A stretch of DNA of 39,526 bases from Clostridia bacterium (GTDB taxonomy: Bacteria > Bacillota > Clostridia > Oscillospirales > Acutalibacteraceae), in assembly GCA_017432485.1 (NCBI GenBank), contig JAFRJB010000074.1, forward strand, positions 1 to 39,526, read 5' to 3'. Below are positions 23,133 to 31,020 of the stretch, one piece after another. Under the pieces are notes generated by a model. It was not told the origin of the DNA. It did no database searches and was given only the letters and a program-made list of their open reading frames with translations. The translations under genes and the position numbers were made by a program. Positions within the stretch are counted from its first letter, which is position 1, and every line of letters begins with the position of its first letter.

Positions 23133-24406
23133 TATTTATATTTCTCTGCAATTTGAAACTGTTGCAGCAGTTGAATTTTCTCTTGCGCCTGCAGGGAAAG
23201 CTCCTCTTTTTCTCTGATTTTTCTGCGAGAAAGGCGTTTGCGGGAAAACAAAAATGCAAAGCCTCTTGTCAGCAGGCGGTGCAACCAGCAAAACGGGTAC
23301 AGCCATTTTGCGCGCAGCAAGATCGGGTATCTCCGGCTTAATATGACTGCAGATGGAAATAATCCGCCGCGAATATCTTCTCTCTTCGCTTCATTAATCA
23401 GCGCTAAATCCTCGCGGCTGTTTTCGCTCCGGGCAAAATCGTAATAGTAAAACATCCAGGCGCTTTGCTCATCTATCGCCTGATTCTTTCCCATTGCGCC
23501 GCTTTCGAACATATTTTGTAACAGCGCTTCCATATCCGCTTCATTCTCAATAGGTTCAAGCGGAAAATCTTCTCTTTCAAACCCGCCGTATTTGACCATT
23601 ACCCCAAACACAACACGCATAAAATATTCATAACGACTGCTTTGCAGTAATTGCCGATACCGCGCCGTGTCTAAACTTTGCAATGTGTTTTTGGCAAAAA
23701 GAGCAATGTCCCATAACATTTTTAAACTGATGCCGTTATACAGAAAATGCTTGATCAAATGAAAGGTTAGGAACAGCAGCGCATTTGTGCTCTCCATCGC
23801 CCGAAAACTGCCGCCGGAAAAAGCAATATACTGCACATTATCAAAAGCACTTTCATTTAATTGCCATGCCGCAAACATCATGCAAAAGCGCTGTGAAATC
23901 AAACTGATATGCAGTTCTACCATGCCTAAGAGCGGATGCTCACCGACAGCATGGTTGGAGTCGGCTTTTCGCTCTTCCATTCGAAAGCCGTTGTCTTCCA
24001 AAAAGCGCATCGCTTCCTGTTCATGTTGCGGGCGCACCAGCAAATCCATATCGTTTGCCACGCGGCACTCGGGGTTACGGTAAAACCGGGCAACATCATA
24101 TCCCTTAATGACAAGCAGTTCAATCCCCTGCTCCTCGGCTTTTGCAAGCAAAGCAAGCCAACCTTCTGCCCTGCGCACGTTTTGCACCGCACTGCCTCTC
24201 ATTTGAGAAACCAGCGGCTGCAGCAGTGCATCGGGGCACCCGGTTGTGCCTTGCTTAAGCGCCATCGCAGCAGTAACACTGACATCCTGTTCATATGCTA
24301 AGCGCAACAGGTTTTGCCAATCCGTTTCCCGAGAAGGCGGCACAGGTGTTTCGCCGCAGGCGCCGCAGCGTGTCAAGTACATTAAATACTCTGTTTCATA
24401 GCTCAT
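23132..24406 (-). CDS. Nucleotidyltransferase-fold protein (RiPP cluster)
   Basis: A 424-residue protein of the 'uncharacterised nucleotidyltransferase' group often found in lasso-peptide and related clusters. The core is LLVIKGYDVARFYRNPECR followed by ANDMDLLV with the metal-binding pair Asp119-x-Asp121, and a helical C-terminal region. Relatives may attach a nucleotide or other group to the peptide or have regulatory roles; none is proven here. It starts 10 bp after the second NHLM-type ABC gene, so it belongs to the export transcript, and its stop codon overlaps the inverted repeat at the next promoter. CGAC near the N-terminus (Cys14, Cys17) is a possible metal site. Confidence 0.75.
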   Translation of the reverse strand: MSYETEYLMYLTRCGACGETPVPPSRETDWQNLLRLAYEQDVSVTAAMALKQGTTGCPDALLQPLVSQMRGSAVQNVRRAEGWLALLAKAEEQGIELLVIKGYDVARFYRNPECRVANDMDLLVRPQHEQEAMRFLEDNGFRMEERKADSNHAVGEHPLLGMVELHISLISQRFCMMFAAWQLNESAFDNVQYIAFSGGSFRAMESTNALLFLTFHLIKHFLYNGISLKMLWDIALFAKNTLQSLDTARYRQLLQSSRYEYFMRVVFGVMVKYGGFEREDFPLEPIENEADMEALLQNMFESGAMGKNQAIDEQSAWMFYYYDFARSENSREDLALINEAKREDIRGGLFPSAVILSRRYPILLRAKWLYPFCWLHRLLTRGFAFLFSRKRLSRRKIREKEELSLQAQEKIQLLQQFQIAEKYK

Positions 24407-24416
24407 CGCACAAACC

Positions 24417-26603
24417 TCACGCCTTGTCTAAGCGCTGCCTGTCGACCAATTCGGCAAACAAACCGCCCTTGGCGATTAATTCCTCATATGTGCCGTCCTC
24501 GGCAATTTTCCCTTGGTCAAGCACAATAATCCTATCACAATTTTTAATTGTGGAAAGGCGGTGCGCAATCACGATTCTTGTGCACTTAAGGCTCTCCAAA
24601 GAATCGGAAATATGCTTTTGTGTGATATTGTCGAGCGCCGAAGTCGCTTCATCAAACATCAGTATTTTCGGTTTGGGCGCAATCGCTCTTGCAATCATTA
24701 AGCGCTGACGCTGCCCGCCGGAAATGCCGCCCGAACCTTCGGAAATCATGGTATGCATCCCCATCGGCATATTGCGAATAGACTCTGCCATACCGGCAAG
24801 CTCCGCCGCTTCCCAGGCGTCATCCATGGAAAGTCCCGGTGCGGAAATAGCGATATTGGAATAAATGTCACCGGAAAACAGCTTGCTGTCCTGCAGCACT
24901 ACGCCGATACCCTGGCGTAACGATTTCAATTCAATACTGTTTAAGTCTTTGCCATCATAATAGACAGCACCCTTCTGCGGGGTTTCAAAGCCGAGCATAA
25001 TGCGCATTAGAGTGGACTTACCGCAGCCGGTAGTGCCGACGATTGCCACATACTGCCCCGGCATAATTTTCAAGCTCAAGCCGTTAATGACATAGGGCAT
25101 ATTCTCATCATAGCGAAAAGAAATGTTACTTAATTCAACACCGCCGGAAAGGCGCGGTAAGACGGTTTTATTGCCCATAATCTCCGGCTCGGCATCCATA
25201 ATCGGCTGAAACAGCTCAATCGTGGGCTTAATCTGTGCAAACTCCATACAAGTACCGGTCAGCGACATAAAGCAACCGCTAACCATACCGTAAGCGACAC
25301 TGAATGCCATATAATGGCTGACACTGACATGAGATTTACAGGCAAAGTAATAGATGACTACGGTGCCGAGGGTATTAATGGCAAGAATAATCGCATTAAA
25401 GAGCTTAATCGCCGTATTCGGATTGTACTTGCGCTCGGCGGCATCCTTATATTCCCTGCCCCACTTGGCAAACACGCGCTTTTCCGCTCCGGAAAGCTTG
25501 ATTTTTTGAATACCGGAAATGAGCGCGAAAACTAAACCGCTCTCCTTTGCTTCAAAGGCAAGGAGCTTGGAATAATTATTCATTTGCAGCACGGCAATAA
25601 CGGTATACACGGCCACAGAACTCAAAATCACTATCACGGCAGGAATCACCAATGCCGGTGCATAAGCGAAAATCTCAAAGAAATACAAAATGGAAAACAG
25701 CGTTGTCAGCCCGCCGGTGATAATCATTGAGGACAGGCTCGTGCACAGTATTTTCAACTGGCTGACACGCTTGGAGAGGTCACCGGAGCTATACTCTTTA
25801 AAGAAGCTTGCCGGTAGAGAAATCAGGCGCATCATCGCCGCGGATTCCACTGCAACAGTCATCTTCGTATTGATACGAGAAGCATATAAATGTTTGACAA
25901 TATTGATGAGCGAGTTTGCTAAAGATGCCCCTAAGAGCAGTGTAAATGCCGCCCAAAAGATACCGGCATTTCCGATATCAATCACCTTGCCGAAAATCTC
26001 ACCGTTTGCATAGGAAACCAGCATACCGATAAGTGTTGCAAACAGCGAAGCCGCCACCATCACTGCCCAATCGGAGGGTGCAATCGTATGGGATATATAG
26101 GCGAAGATATCCTTCGAAGTCAGCTTACGCAGCGGAAACGGTTTGTAGAAACAGATTGCTTCCGGTGTAATGAGAGCTGCATTCTTTTTATTAACCCTAA
26201 TGCTCTTGCCGCTGTCATAATCAAAATAGCGATATCCGGAAACCTTGCCGGGAATGAGCGCAATGATTTTGCCGTCCGTCGTGGTGGCAAGCAGAGGACC
26301 GATACCGTCCTTATACCACTTGCCCTTCAGGGTGATATCGCGCTTCATAATGCCGGTAGGTCTGAAGTAAAAGTCCATCTGATCGGTAATGGTTTTTACA
26401 CTTAAGGGCAGCTCCTGCGGCTTAATGGAATAATACTTTAAAATATCATTAATCGCGCTTTGCGCTTGTTTGTTTTGGTCATAATAGGTATCAGCGAGTG
26501 CCTTATTGCCCATCACGACACTGGACATTTCCAAAAACGCTTCGGAAAACAGTTTTTCATCGTTTTTGACTCTGTCTTTTATTTGTTCATCAAACCAACC
26601 CAT
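24417..26603 (-). CDS. NHLM-type ABC transporter 2, permease and ATPase
   Basis: A 728-residue exporter subunit without a C39 peptidase domain. About 150 N-terminal residues form a soluble domain, six membrane helices follow (about 180-450), then the ATPase with Walker A GTTGCGKST, signature ISGGQRQR and Walker B ILMFDEATSALD. The size and the extra N-terminal domain match the second ABC protein (ABC2) of the NHLM/NHLP bacteriocin export system, always paired with a peptidase-containing ABC1, which is the gene 11 bp upstream here. The two probably form a heterodimer that exports peptide A. Confidence 0.85.
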   Translation of the reverse strand: MGWFDEQIKDRVKNDEKLFSEAFLEMSSVVMGNKALADTYYDQNKQAQSAINDILKYYSIKPQELPLSVKTITDQMDFYFRPTGIMKRDITLKGKWYKDGIGPLLATTTDGKIIALIPGKVSGYRYFDYDSGKSIRVNKKNAALITPEAICFYKPFPLRKLTSKDIFAYISHTIAPSDWAVMVAASLFATLIGMLVSYANGEIFGKVIDIGNAGIFWAAFTLLLGASLANSLINIVKHLYASRINTKMTVAVESAAMMRLISLPASFFKEYSSGDLSKRVSQLKILCTSLSSMIITGGLTTLFSILYFFEIFAYAPALVIPAVIVILSSVAVYTVIAVLQMNNYSKLLAFEAKESGLVFALISGIQKIKLSGAEKRVFAKWGREYKDAAERKYNPNTAIKLFNAIILAINTLGTVVIYYFACKSHVSVSHYMAFSVAYGMVSGCFMSLTGTCMEFAQIKPTIELFQPIMDAEPEIMGNKTVLPRLSGGVELSNISFRYDENMPYVINGLSLKIMPGQYVAIVGTTGCGKSTLMRIMLGFETPQKGAVYYDGKDLNSIELKSLRQGIGVVLQDSKLFSGDIYSNIAISAPGLSMDDAWEAAELAGMAESIRNMPMGMHTMISEGSGGISGGQRQRLMIARAIAPKPKILMFDEATSALDNITQKHISDSLESLKCTRIVIAHRLSTIKNCDRIIVLDQGKIAEDGTYEELIAKGGLFAELVDRQRLDKA

Positions 26604-26614
26604 GCACTCACCCC

Positions 26615-28810
26615 CTATTCATTCGTAATCAGCTGATTGTACAGCCCGTTTTGCGCATACAATTCTTCATGCGTGCCGCGCTGCACCACGACGCCGTTAT
26701 CCATCACGATAATCTCATCGCAATCCTTAATTGTGGAAAGGCGGTGCGCGACAACAATGCAGGTAATGCCTCTGTTACTGATGGCGTTGACAACATCATA
26801 CTCGGTTTTGGCATCGAGTGCGGAAGTGGCTTCATCCATAATAATAATGGTGGGGTCCTGCGCCAAAACCCTGGCAATCTCCAGGCGCTGGCGCTGTCCG
26901 CCGGAAAAGTCCTTGCCGCCCTCCGTCAGTTTGTATTCATAGCCGCCGTTACGCGCGATAATATCATCGTGAATGTGCGCATCGCGCGCGGCTAAAATCA
27001 TTTCAAAGTCCTCTATGGAAGAGTCCCACATCTTAATGTTATTGGCAATCGTATCTTCAAAAAGAATAATATCCTGGTCAACAACAGCAAGCGAGCCCAT
27101 AAAGACGGCGCGATTGATTTTCTTCAAAGGCATACCGTCAAACTCAATACTGCCCTCCCACGGTTGGTACAAACCGGAGATAAGCTTGGCTAGTGTGGAT
27201 TTGCCGCAGCCGGAAGAGCCGACAAACGCCACGCGACTGCCGGGCTTAATACTCATACTGAAATCGCGAATGAGCGGCTCCGCCAGCGGTGAGTAGCCGA
27301 AAGAGATATTCTTGATTTCGACCGCACCCGTGAGCTTTTCATAAGAAATGTTGTCATCCTCAGCGATTTCAAAGGCATCTTCCTTGACATCGGTCTCATA
27401 GTTAAGCACATCTTGAATACGCTCCATATTCGTGCGCATTTCCTGCAGCTTTTGACCGGCTTCAATCAGACTCTTGACAGGAGAGCTGAACTGCCCCATC
27501 ACGGCAGTAAATGCCGTGACCATACCGACGGTAAAATGCCCGCGAATGACGAAGGCAACACCGATTGCCAGCACCACAATGTTGGCAAGGGTATTAACCG
27601 CCTCCGGAACTGCGCCCAGAAAATGATTCAGGTGCGCATAGTTGACTTCTTGGGTATTGACACTTGCCTGAGTACCCGCCCAGCGGTTAAAAAAACCGCT
27701 TTCCGCACCGGAGGCCTTAATGGTTTCAATCATCTCGATACCGGTTACGCCGATACCGGCCAATTTACCCGCATCGCGCATCTGTACGCGCGTAATATTA
27801 ATACGCTTTTTTGAAATAATGGTCGCGACACCTAAATTGATAGCGGTCGCTGCCAAGGCGATACACGCCAGCGGCACGCTGTAGGAGAGCATAACCGTAA
27901 AATATAACACTGCTAAAATGGCGTGAAGAAACACCGGTGCCAGGGTTTGAATGAGTTCCTTGGCAACGCTTTCATTCTTTGTCTGCCTGTCAGCAATATC
28001 ACCTGCCATACGCTGAGAATAAAACTGCATAGGCAGGCGCAGGATATGCCACATATATTTAGAATTAGCGATAATGGCAAGCTTGCCTTCGATTTTGTAA
28101 TTATAGATACTCTTAATCGCGGAGGCAATAAATTCAAAAATAGCCAGTGCGACCATCGCAACAAGAAAAGGAGTCAGCCATTCCGGAGATTCTCCCGTAA
28201 GCAATTTGTCCAAAAAGACACGATTGAACGCCGGCTGAATAATACCGAACAGCGAGAGAATGACAGTCGTCACGATAACAAAAATGACAGCAGTACGTGT
28301 TCCCTGCAAGCGTTCCTTGGCAAAATCAACAATACTCGCGCGCTTGCCGCCCGGCTCAAAGTTTTCCCCGGGTTCAAATTCCATATAAATGCCGGTATAC
28401 GCCTTATCAAATTCCTCAAAGGAAACCTTTACAAGCCCCTGTGCAGGGTCATTGAGCACCGCATACTTCTTGGTGAAACCGTCGAGCACCACAAAGTGGT
28501 TTTTGTTCCAGTGAATAATACAGGGAAACTTACCCTTGCTCTGTAAACCCTTGCGGTCAATCAAAAGCGCCTTTGTCTTCAAGCCGTAGTTGGCTGCCGC
28601 TTTAATAATATTCCCCGCACTCGAGCCGTCTCGGGAGACACCGCAGTCACTGCGGGTTTTCTCCAAGGTGACAAACTTCTTATAGTAGGCAAGTATCATA
28701 TTTAAACAGGCAGCGCCGCATTCGAGCGCTTCCATCTGCATCACAACCGGTACATTTGCCACTTTATCATGCACCGGCTGTGGAATTTTGATTGCCTTTT
28801 TTTGCTTCAT
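26615..28810 (-). CDS. NHLM-type ABC transporter 1 with C39 leader peptidase
   Basis: A 731-residue bacteriocin exporter that cuts double-glycine leaders while it transports. N-terminal C39 peptidase: oxyanion Gln25 and catalytic Cys31 in QMEALECGAACL, the catalytic His in NHFVVLDG and Asp in NDPAQG. Then six membrane helices and an ATPase with GSSGCGKST, FSGGQRQR and IIMDEATSALD. ATG 28810 is chosen because the protein then begins just ahead of the peptidase domain and AAAGG lies upstream. A longer frame to 28945 would overlap the HlyD-like gene. Its clear substrate in the window is peptide A (SIAGG). Confidence 0.93.
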   Translation of the reverse strand: MKQKKAIKIPQPVHDKVANVPVVMQMEALECGAACLNMILAYYKKFVTLEKTRSDCGVSRDGSSAGNIIKAAANYGLKTKALLIDRKGLQSKGKFPCIIHWNKNHFVVLDGFTKKYAVLNDPAQGLVKVSFEEFDKAYTGIYMEFEPGENFEPGGKRASIVDFAKERLQGTRTAVIFVIVTTVILSLFGIIQPAFNRVFLDKLLTGESPEWLTPFLVAMVALAIFEFIASAIKSIYNYKIEGKLAIIANSKYMWHILRLPMQFYSQRMAGDIADRQTKNESVAKELIQTLAPVFLHAILAVLYFTVMLSYSVPLACIALAATAINLGVATIISKKRINITRVQMRDAGKLAGIGVTGIEMIETIKASGAESGFFNRWAGTQASVNTQEVNYAHLNHFLGAVPEAVNTLANIVVLAIGVAFVIRGHFTVGMVTAFTAVMGQFSSPVKSLIEAGQKLQEMRTNMERIQDVLNYETDVKEDAFEIAEDDNISYEKLTGAVEIKNISFGYSPLAEPLIRDFSMSIKPGSRVAFVGSSGCGKSTLAKLISGLYQPWEGSIEFDGMPLKKINRAVFMGSLAVVDQDIILFEDTIANNIKMWDSSIEDFEMILAARDAHIHDDIIARNGGYEYKLTEGGKDFSGGQRQRLEIARVLAQDPTIIIMDEATSALDAKTEYDVVNAISNRGITCIVVAHRLSTIKDCDEIIVMDNGVVVQRGTHEELYAQNGLYNQLITNE

Positions 28811-28868
28811 CTTTCCATACCTTTCAATCCCAATCTTTGTGTTTGTATGAGCTGTTCGCGCGCAGCAA

Positions 28869-29348
28869 TCAGCCCTCCCCTTTGACATACGAAATTGGTT
28901 TGATAGTATTGTGAATAATTTTGACACCCTGTAAACCATCTTCACAGTCGGTGCAGGAAATGGTCACCTCGTAATTCCAATCCTGCAAAGCAAGGCAGTA
29001 TGCCGTATACTCATCATACTTCTGACTGATTTCTTTATTGGAAAGCGGGGTTTCGGAAACAGAGACTACCGTTCCCTTCAGCTCGCCGATTTTCACTTCA
29101 TTGCCTACGGAAACTTTAGAATTGTCTGTGATATAACAAGTGACTGTACCGCTCTGCGCCACGCCGGTTGTATCCACCACTTCTTTAAGGCTGCCGAAGC
29201 ACGCCCAAACAAAAACGCCTACAAGTAGCGCAAAAATCATCAGCAATACCAGCCATACGCCGACATTGGAAACCTTGATATAATCATTTAACTGTTCGGG
29301 AGAAGTCACTTTATCATTGGACTGCTTACTTAAAATCGGATTTGCCAT
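28869..29348 (-). CDS. Short HlyD-like secretion protein (NHLM type)
   Basis: A 159-residue membrane-anchored protein: cytoplasmic N-terminus, one membrane helix (about 30-52, VGVWLVLLMIFALLVGVFVW), then a small beta-rich domain with VTCYITDNSKVSVGNEV and KGTVVSVS, typical of the barrel part of periplasmic adaptor proteins. Normal HlyD-like bacteriocin adaptors are much longer and contain a coiled coil; this one lacks it, as fits a monoderm cell with no outer membrane. ATG 29348 has GAGGTGA before it. First gene of the export transcript. Three Cys in the extracellular part could form a disulfide. Confidence 0.75.
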   Translation of the reverse strand: MANPILSKQSNDKVTSPEQLNDYIKVSNVGVWLVLLMIFALLVGVFVWACFGSLKEVVDTTGVAQSGTVTCYITDNSKVSVGNEVKIGELKGTVVSVSETPLSNKEISQKYDEYTAYCLALQDWNYEVTISCTDCEDGLQGVKIIHNTIKPISYVKGEG

Positions 29349-29389
29349 CGATTTCACCTCAAATAATATAAAAATTTTAATAATAAATA

Positions 29390-29419
29390 ATTATAACATA
29401 AATAAATAAGTTTTGTCTA
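29390..29419 (-). promoter_or_regulatory. Promoter of the RiPP export operon
   Basis: On the minus strand, TAGACA (29414-29419), 18-bp spacer, TATAAT (29390-29395), about 40 bp before the HlyD-like start. The -35 box abuts the outer end of the repeat element that starts at 29421. Confidence 0.6.
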
Positions 29420-29420
29420 T

Positions 29421-29602
29421 ACAAATAGGGATTTGCATAGCTTTTCGAGCGCAAAATCCTTATTTGTCAAACTAAAGACCACAGAAAACAGAGTTAGGAT
29501 GGATTTAAGCCCATACCCGATTTAATAAGTGAAGACTGAGTCCCCCCTTCTGTTATCTGTCAGCTGTACACTGTTGGCTGTGATAAAAATACTATTTGTC
29601 GC
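29421..29602. repeat. Hairpin-heptad composite repeat, second copy
   Basis: Same build as 5968-6148. A degenerate hairpin (29421-29467, outer bases ACAAATA/TATTTGT) leads into heptads (29467-29494, the last two being ACAGAAA and ACAGAGT). A core of about 50 bp follows, then an inverted array of five heptads (29547-29581: CTTCTGT, TATCTGT, CAGCTGT, ACACTGT, TGGCTGT) and a weak hairpin ending ATTTGTC (29582-29600). It occupies nearly all of the spacer between the glyA terminator and the RiPP export promoter; no gene is seen in it. Confidence 0.75.
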
Positions 29603-29604
29603 AC

Positions 29605-29636
29605 TAAAAAAAGCCCCAGCGGGGCATTTTTTAGTA
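29605..29636 (-). terminator. Terminator of glyA, stem extends into the stop codon
   Basis: On the minus strand GCCCC-GCT-GGGGC followed by seven T. The stem continues outward through A/T pairs so that the glyA stop codon and the two bases before it are paired with AGT after the T run. Confidence 0.88.
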
Positions 29637-30863
29637 AATCGGGAACTGTTCGCACAGTGCTTGTACTTCTTCACTCACCTGCTCTTTGGCAGCTTCAAAA
29701 TCAGTGGCAACCAAACGCATCCAGTGAGCGATTTTTTTCATCTCGGTCTCTTTAAATCCGCGGCTGGTCACTGCCGGGGTGCCGATACGCACGCCGCTTG
29801 TCACAAACGGCTTCTGCGGGTCGTTGGGAATCGCGTTTTTATTACAGGTAATATGCACTTCATCTAAGCGGTGCTCAAATTCTTTACCGGTAATACCCAT
29901 CTTGCGAAGGTCAACGAGCATCAAGTGGTTATCCGTACCGCCGGAAACCAAATCAAAGCCTTCTTCAAGTAGCGCTGCGGCAAGGGCTTTTGCATTCTTT
30001 CTCACCTGCGCCTGATACTCTTTAAATGCAGGCTGCAGTGCTTCGCCGAAGGCGACAGCCTTTGCGGCAATCACATGCATCAGCGGACCGCCTTGAGTAC
30101 CCGGGAAAATCGCCTTATTAATTTTGAGTGCCAGCTCTTCATCGTTGGTCAAAATCAAACCGCCGCGCGGACCTCTGAGGGTTTTGTGGGTTGTGGAAGT
30201 AACCACATCGGCATAGGGCACCGGGCTCGGATGCTCCCCTGCCGCTACCAAACCGGCAATATGTGCCATATCCACCATTAAGTAAGCACCTGCCGCATCG
30301 GCAATCTCGCGGAATTTCTTAAAATCTAACTCGCGCGGATACGCAGAAGCACCGGCAAGCACCAACTTCGGTTTATGCTCTACTGCCAAGCGCATAAGTT
30401 CATCATAATCAATATACCCTTCATCATTGACCGAATACGGCACAATATTAAAGTATTTACCGGAAATGTTGACCGGTGAACCGTGGGACAAATGCCCGCC
30501 GCCTGCCAGAGACATAGAAAGCACGGTATCGCCCGGCTGCAGCAGAGCAAAGAAAACTGCCAAGTTCGCATTGGCGCCGCAGTGGGGCTGCACATTGGCA
30601 AACTGTGCACCAAACAGTTTCTTGGCGCGCTCTCTGGCAAGTTCTTCAACTTCATCCACAAATTGGCAGCCGCCGTAATAGCGCTTGCCGGGGTAACCTT
30701 CGGCATATTTGTTGGTCAATACGCCGCCGACCGCCAAGAGCACGGCTTCGGAAACGATATTTTCGGAAGCAATCAGTTCAATATTGCTTCTTTGTCTGTT
30801 CAATTCTTTTTGACAAGAGGCATAGACCTCATTGTCGAATTCATTTAACTTCTCAAAAAACAT
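29631..30863 (-). CDS. glyA: Serine hydroxymethyltransferase
   Basis: A PLP enzyme of 410 residues that interconverts serine and glycine with tetrahydrofolate, feeding one-carbon metabolism. Conserved blocks are [69 protein letters not shown] and [15 protein letters not shown], with the Schiff-base Lys in the THKTLRG block. Length is normal. ATG 30863 is preferred over an upstream ATG at 30899 because GGGAG precedes it and the protein then starts at the conserved N-terminal helix. Single gene with own promoter (TTGCGA 30941-30946, TATAAT 30918-30923, 17-bp spacer) and terminator. Confidence 0.97.
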   Translation of the reverse strand: MFFEKLNEFDNEVYASCQKELNRQRSNIELIASENIVSEAVLLAVGGVLTNKYAEGYPGKRYYGGCQFVDEVEELARERAKKLFGAQFANVQPHCGANANLAVFFALLQPGDTVLSMSLAGGGHLSHGSPVNISGKYFNIVPYSVNDEGYIDYDELMRLAVEHKPKLVLAGASAYPRELDFKKFREIADAAGAYLMVDMAHIAGLVAAGEHPSPVPYADVVTSTTHKTLRGPRGGLILTNDEELALKINKAIFPGTQGGPLMHVIAAKAVAFGEALQPAFKEYQAQVRKNAKALAAALLEEGFDLVSGGTDNHLMLVDLRKMGITGKEFEHRLDEVHITCNKNAIPNDPQKPFVTSGVRIGTPAVTSRGFKETEMKKIAHWMRLVATDFEAAKEQVSEEVQALCEQFPIY

Positions 30864-30895
30864 CCCATAACTCCCATCATATATTATCTCAAAGC

Positions 30896-30923
30896 GCACA
30901 ATAGTTGTGCTTTAAACATTATA
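30896..30923 (-). promoter_or_regulatory. glyA promoter -10 region and adjacent inverted repeat
   Basis: TATAAT (30918-30923) is followed, in the direction of transcription, by GCACAA-CTA-TTGTGC (30896-30910), a perfect 6-bp inverted repeat at or just after the transcription start. It is a plausible operator or 5' hairpin; I do not recognise the binding protein. Confidence 0.5.
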
Positions 30924-30956
30924 CAATAAAAGCAGATTTTTCGCAACAAATTCTTA

Positions 30957-30985
30957 TTGTAATTAGTGTAGAATTATGATATTAT
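30957..30985 (+). promoter_or_regulatory. Promoter of the GPH transporter gene
   Basis: TTGTAA (30957-30962), 17-bp spacer, TATTAT (30980-30985). It is a moderate match in the divergent spacer shared with glyA. Confidence 0.45.
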
Positions 30986-31020
30986 ATTTTTATAAATTTT
31001 AGTAATGTGGGGTAAAAACT

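Noticed and set aside
28811..28945. N-terminal extension of the C39 transporter by 45 residues
   Set aside because: It would overlap the HlyD-like gene; the C39 domain normally starts near the N-terminus and the ATG at 28810 fits.
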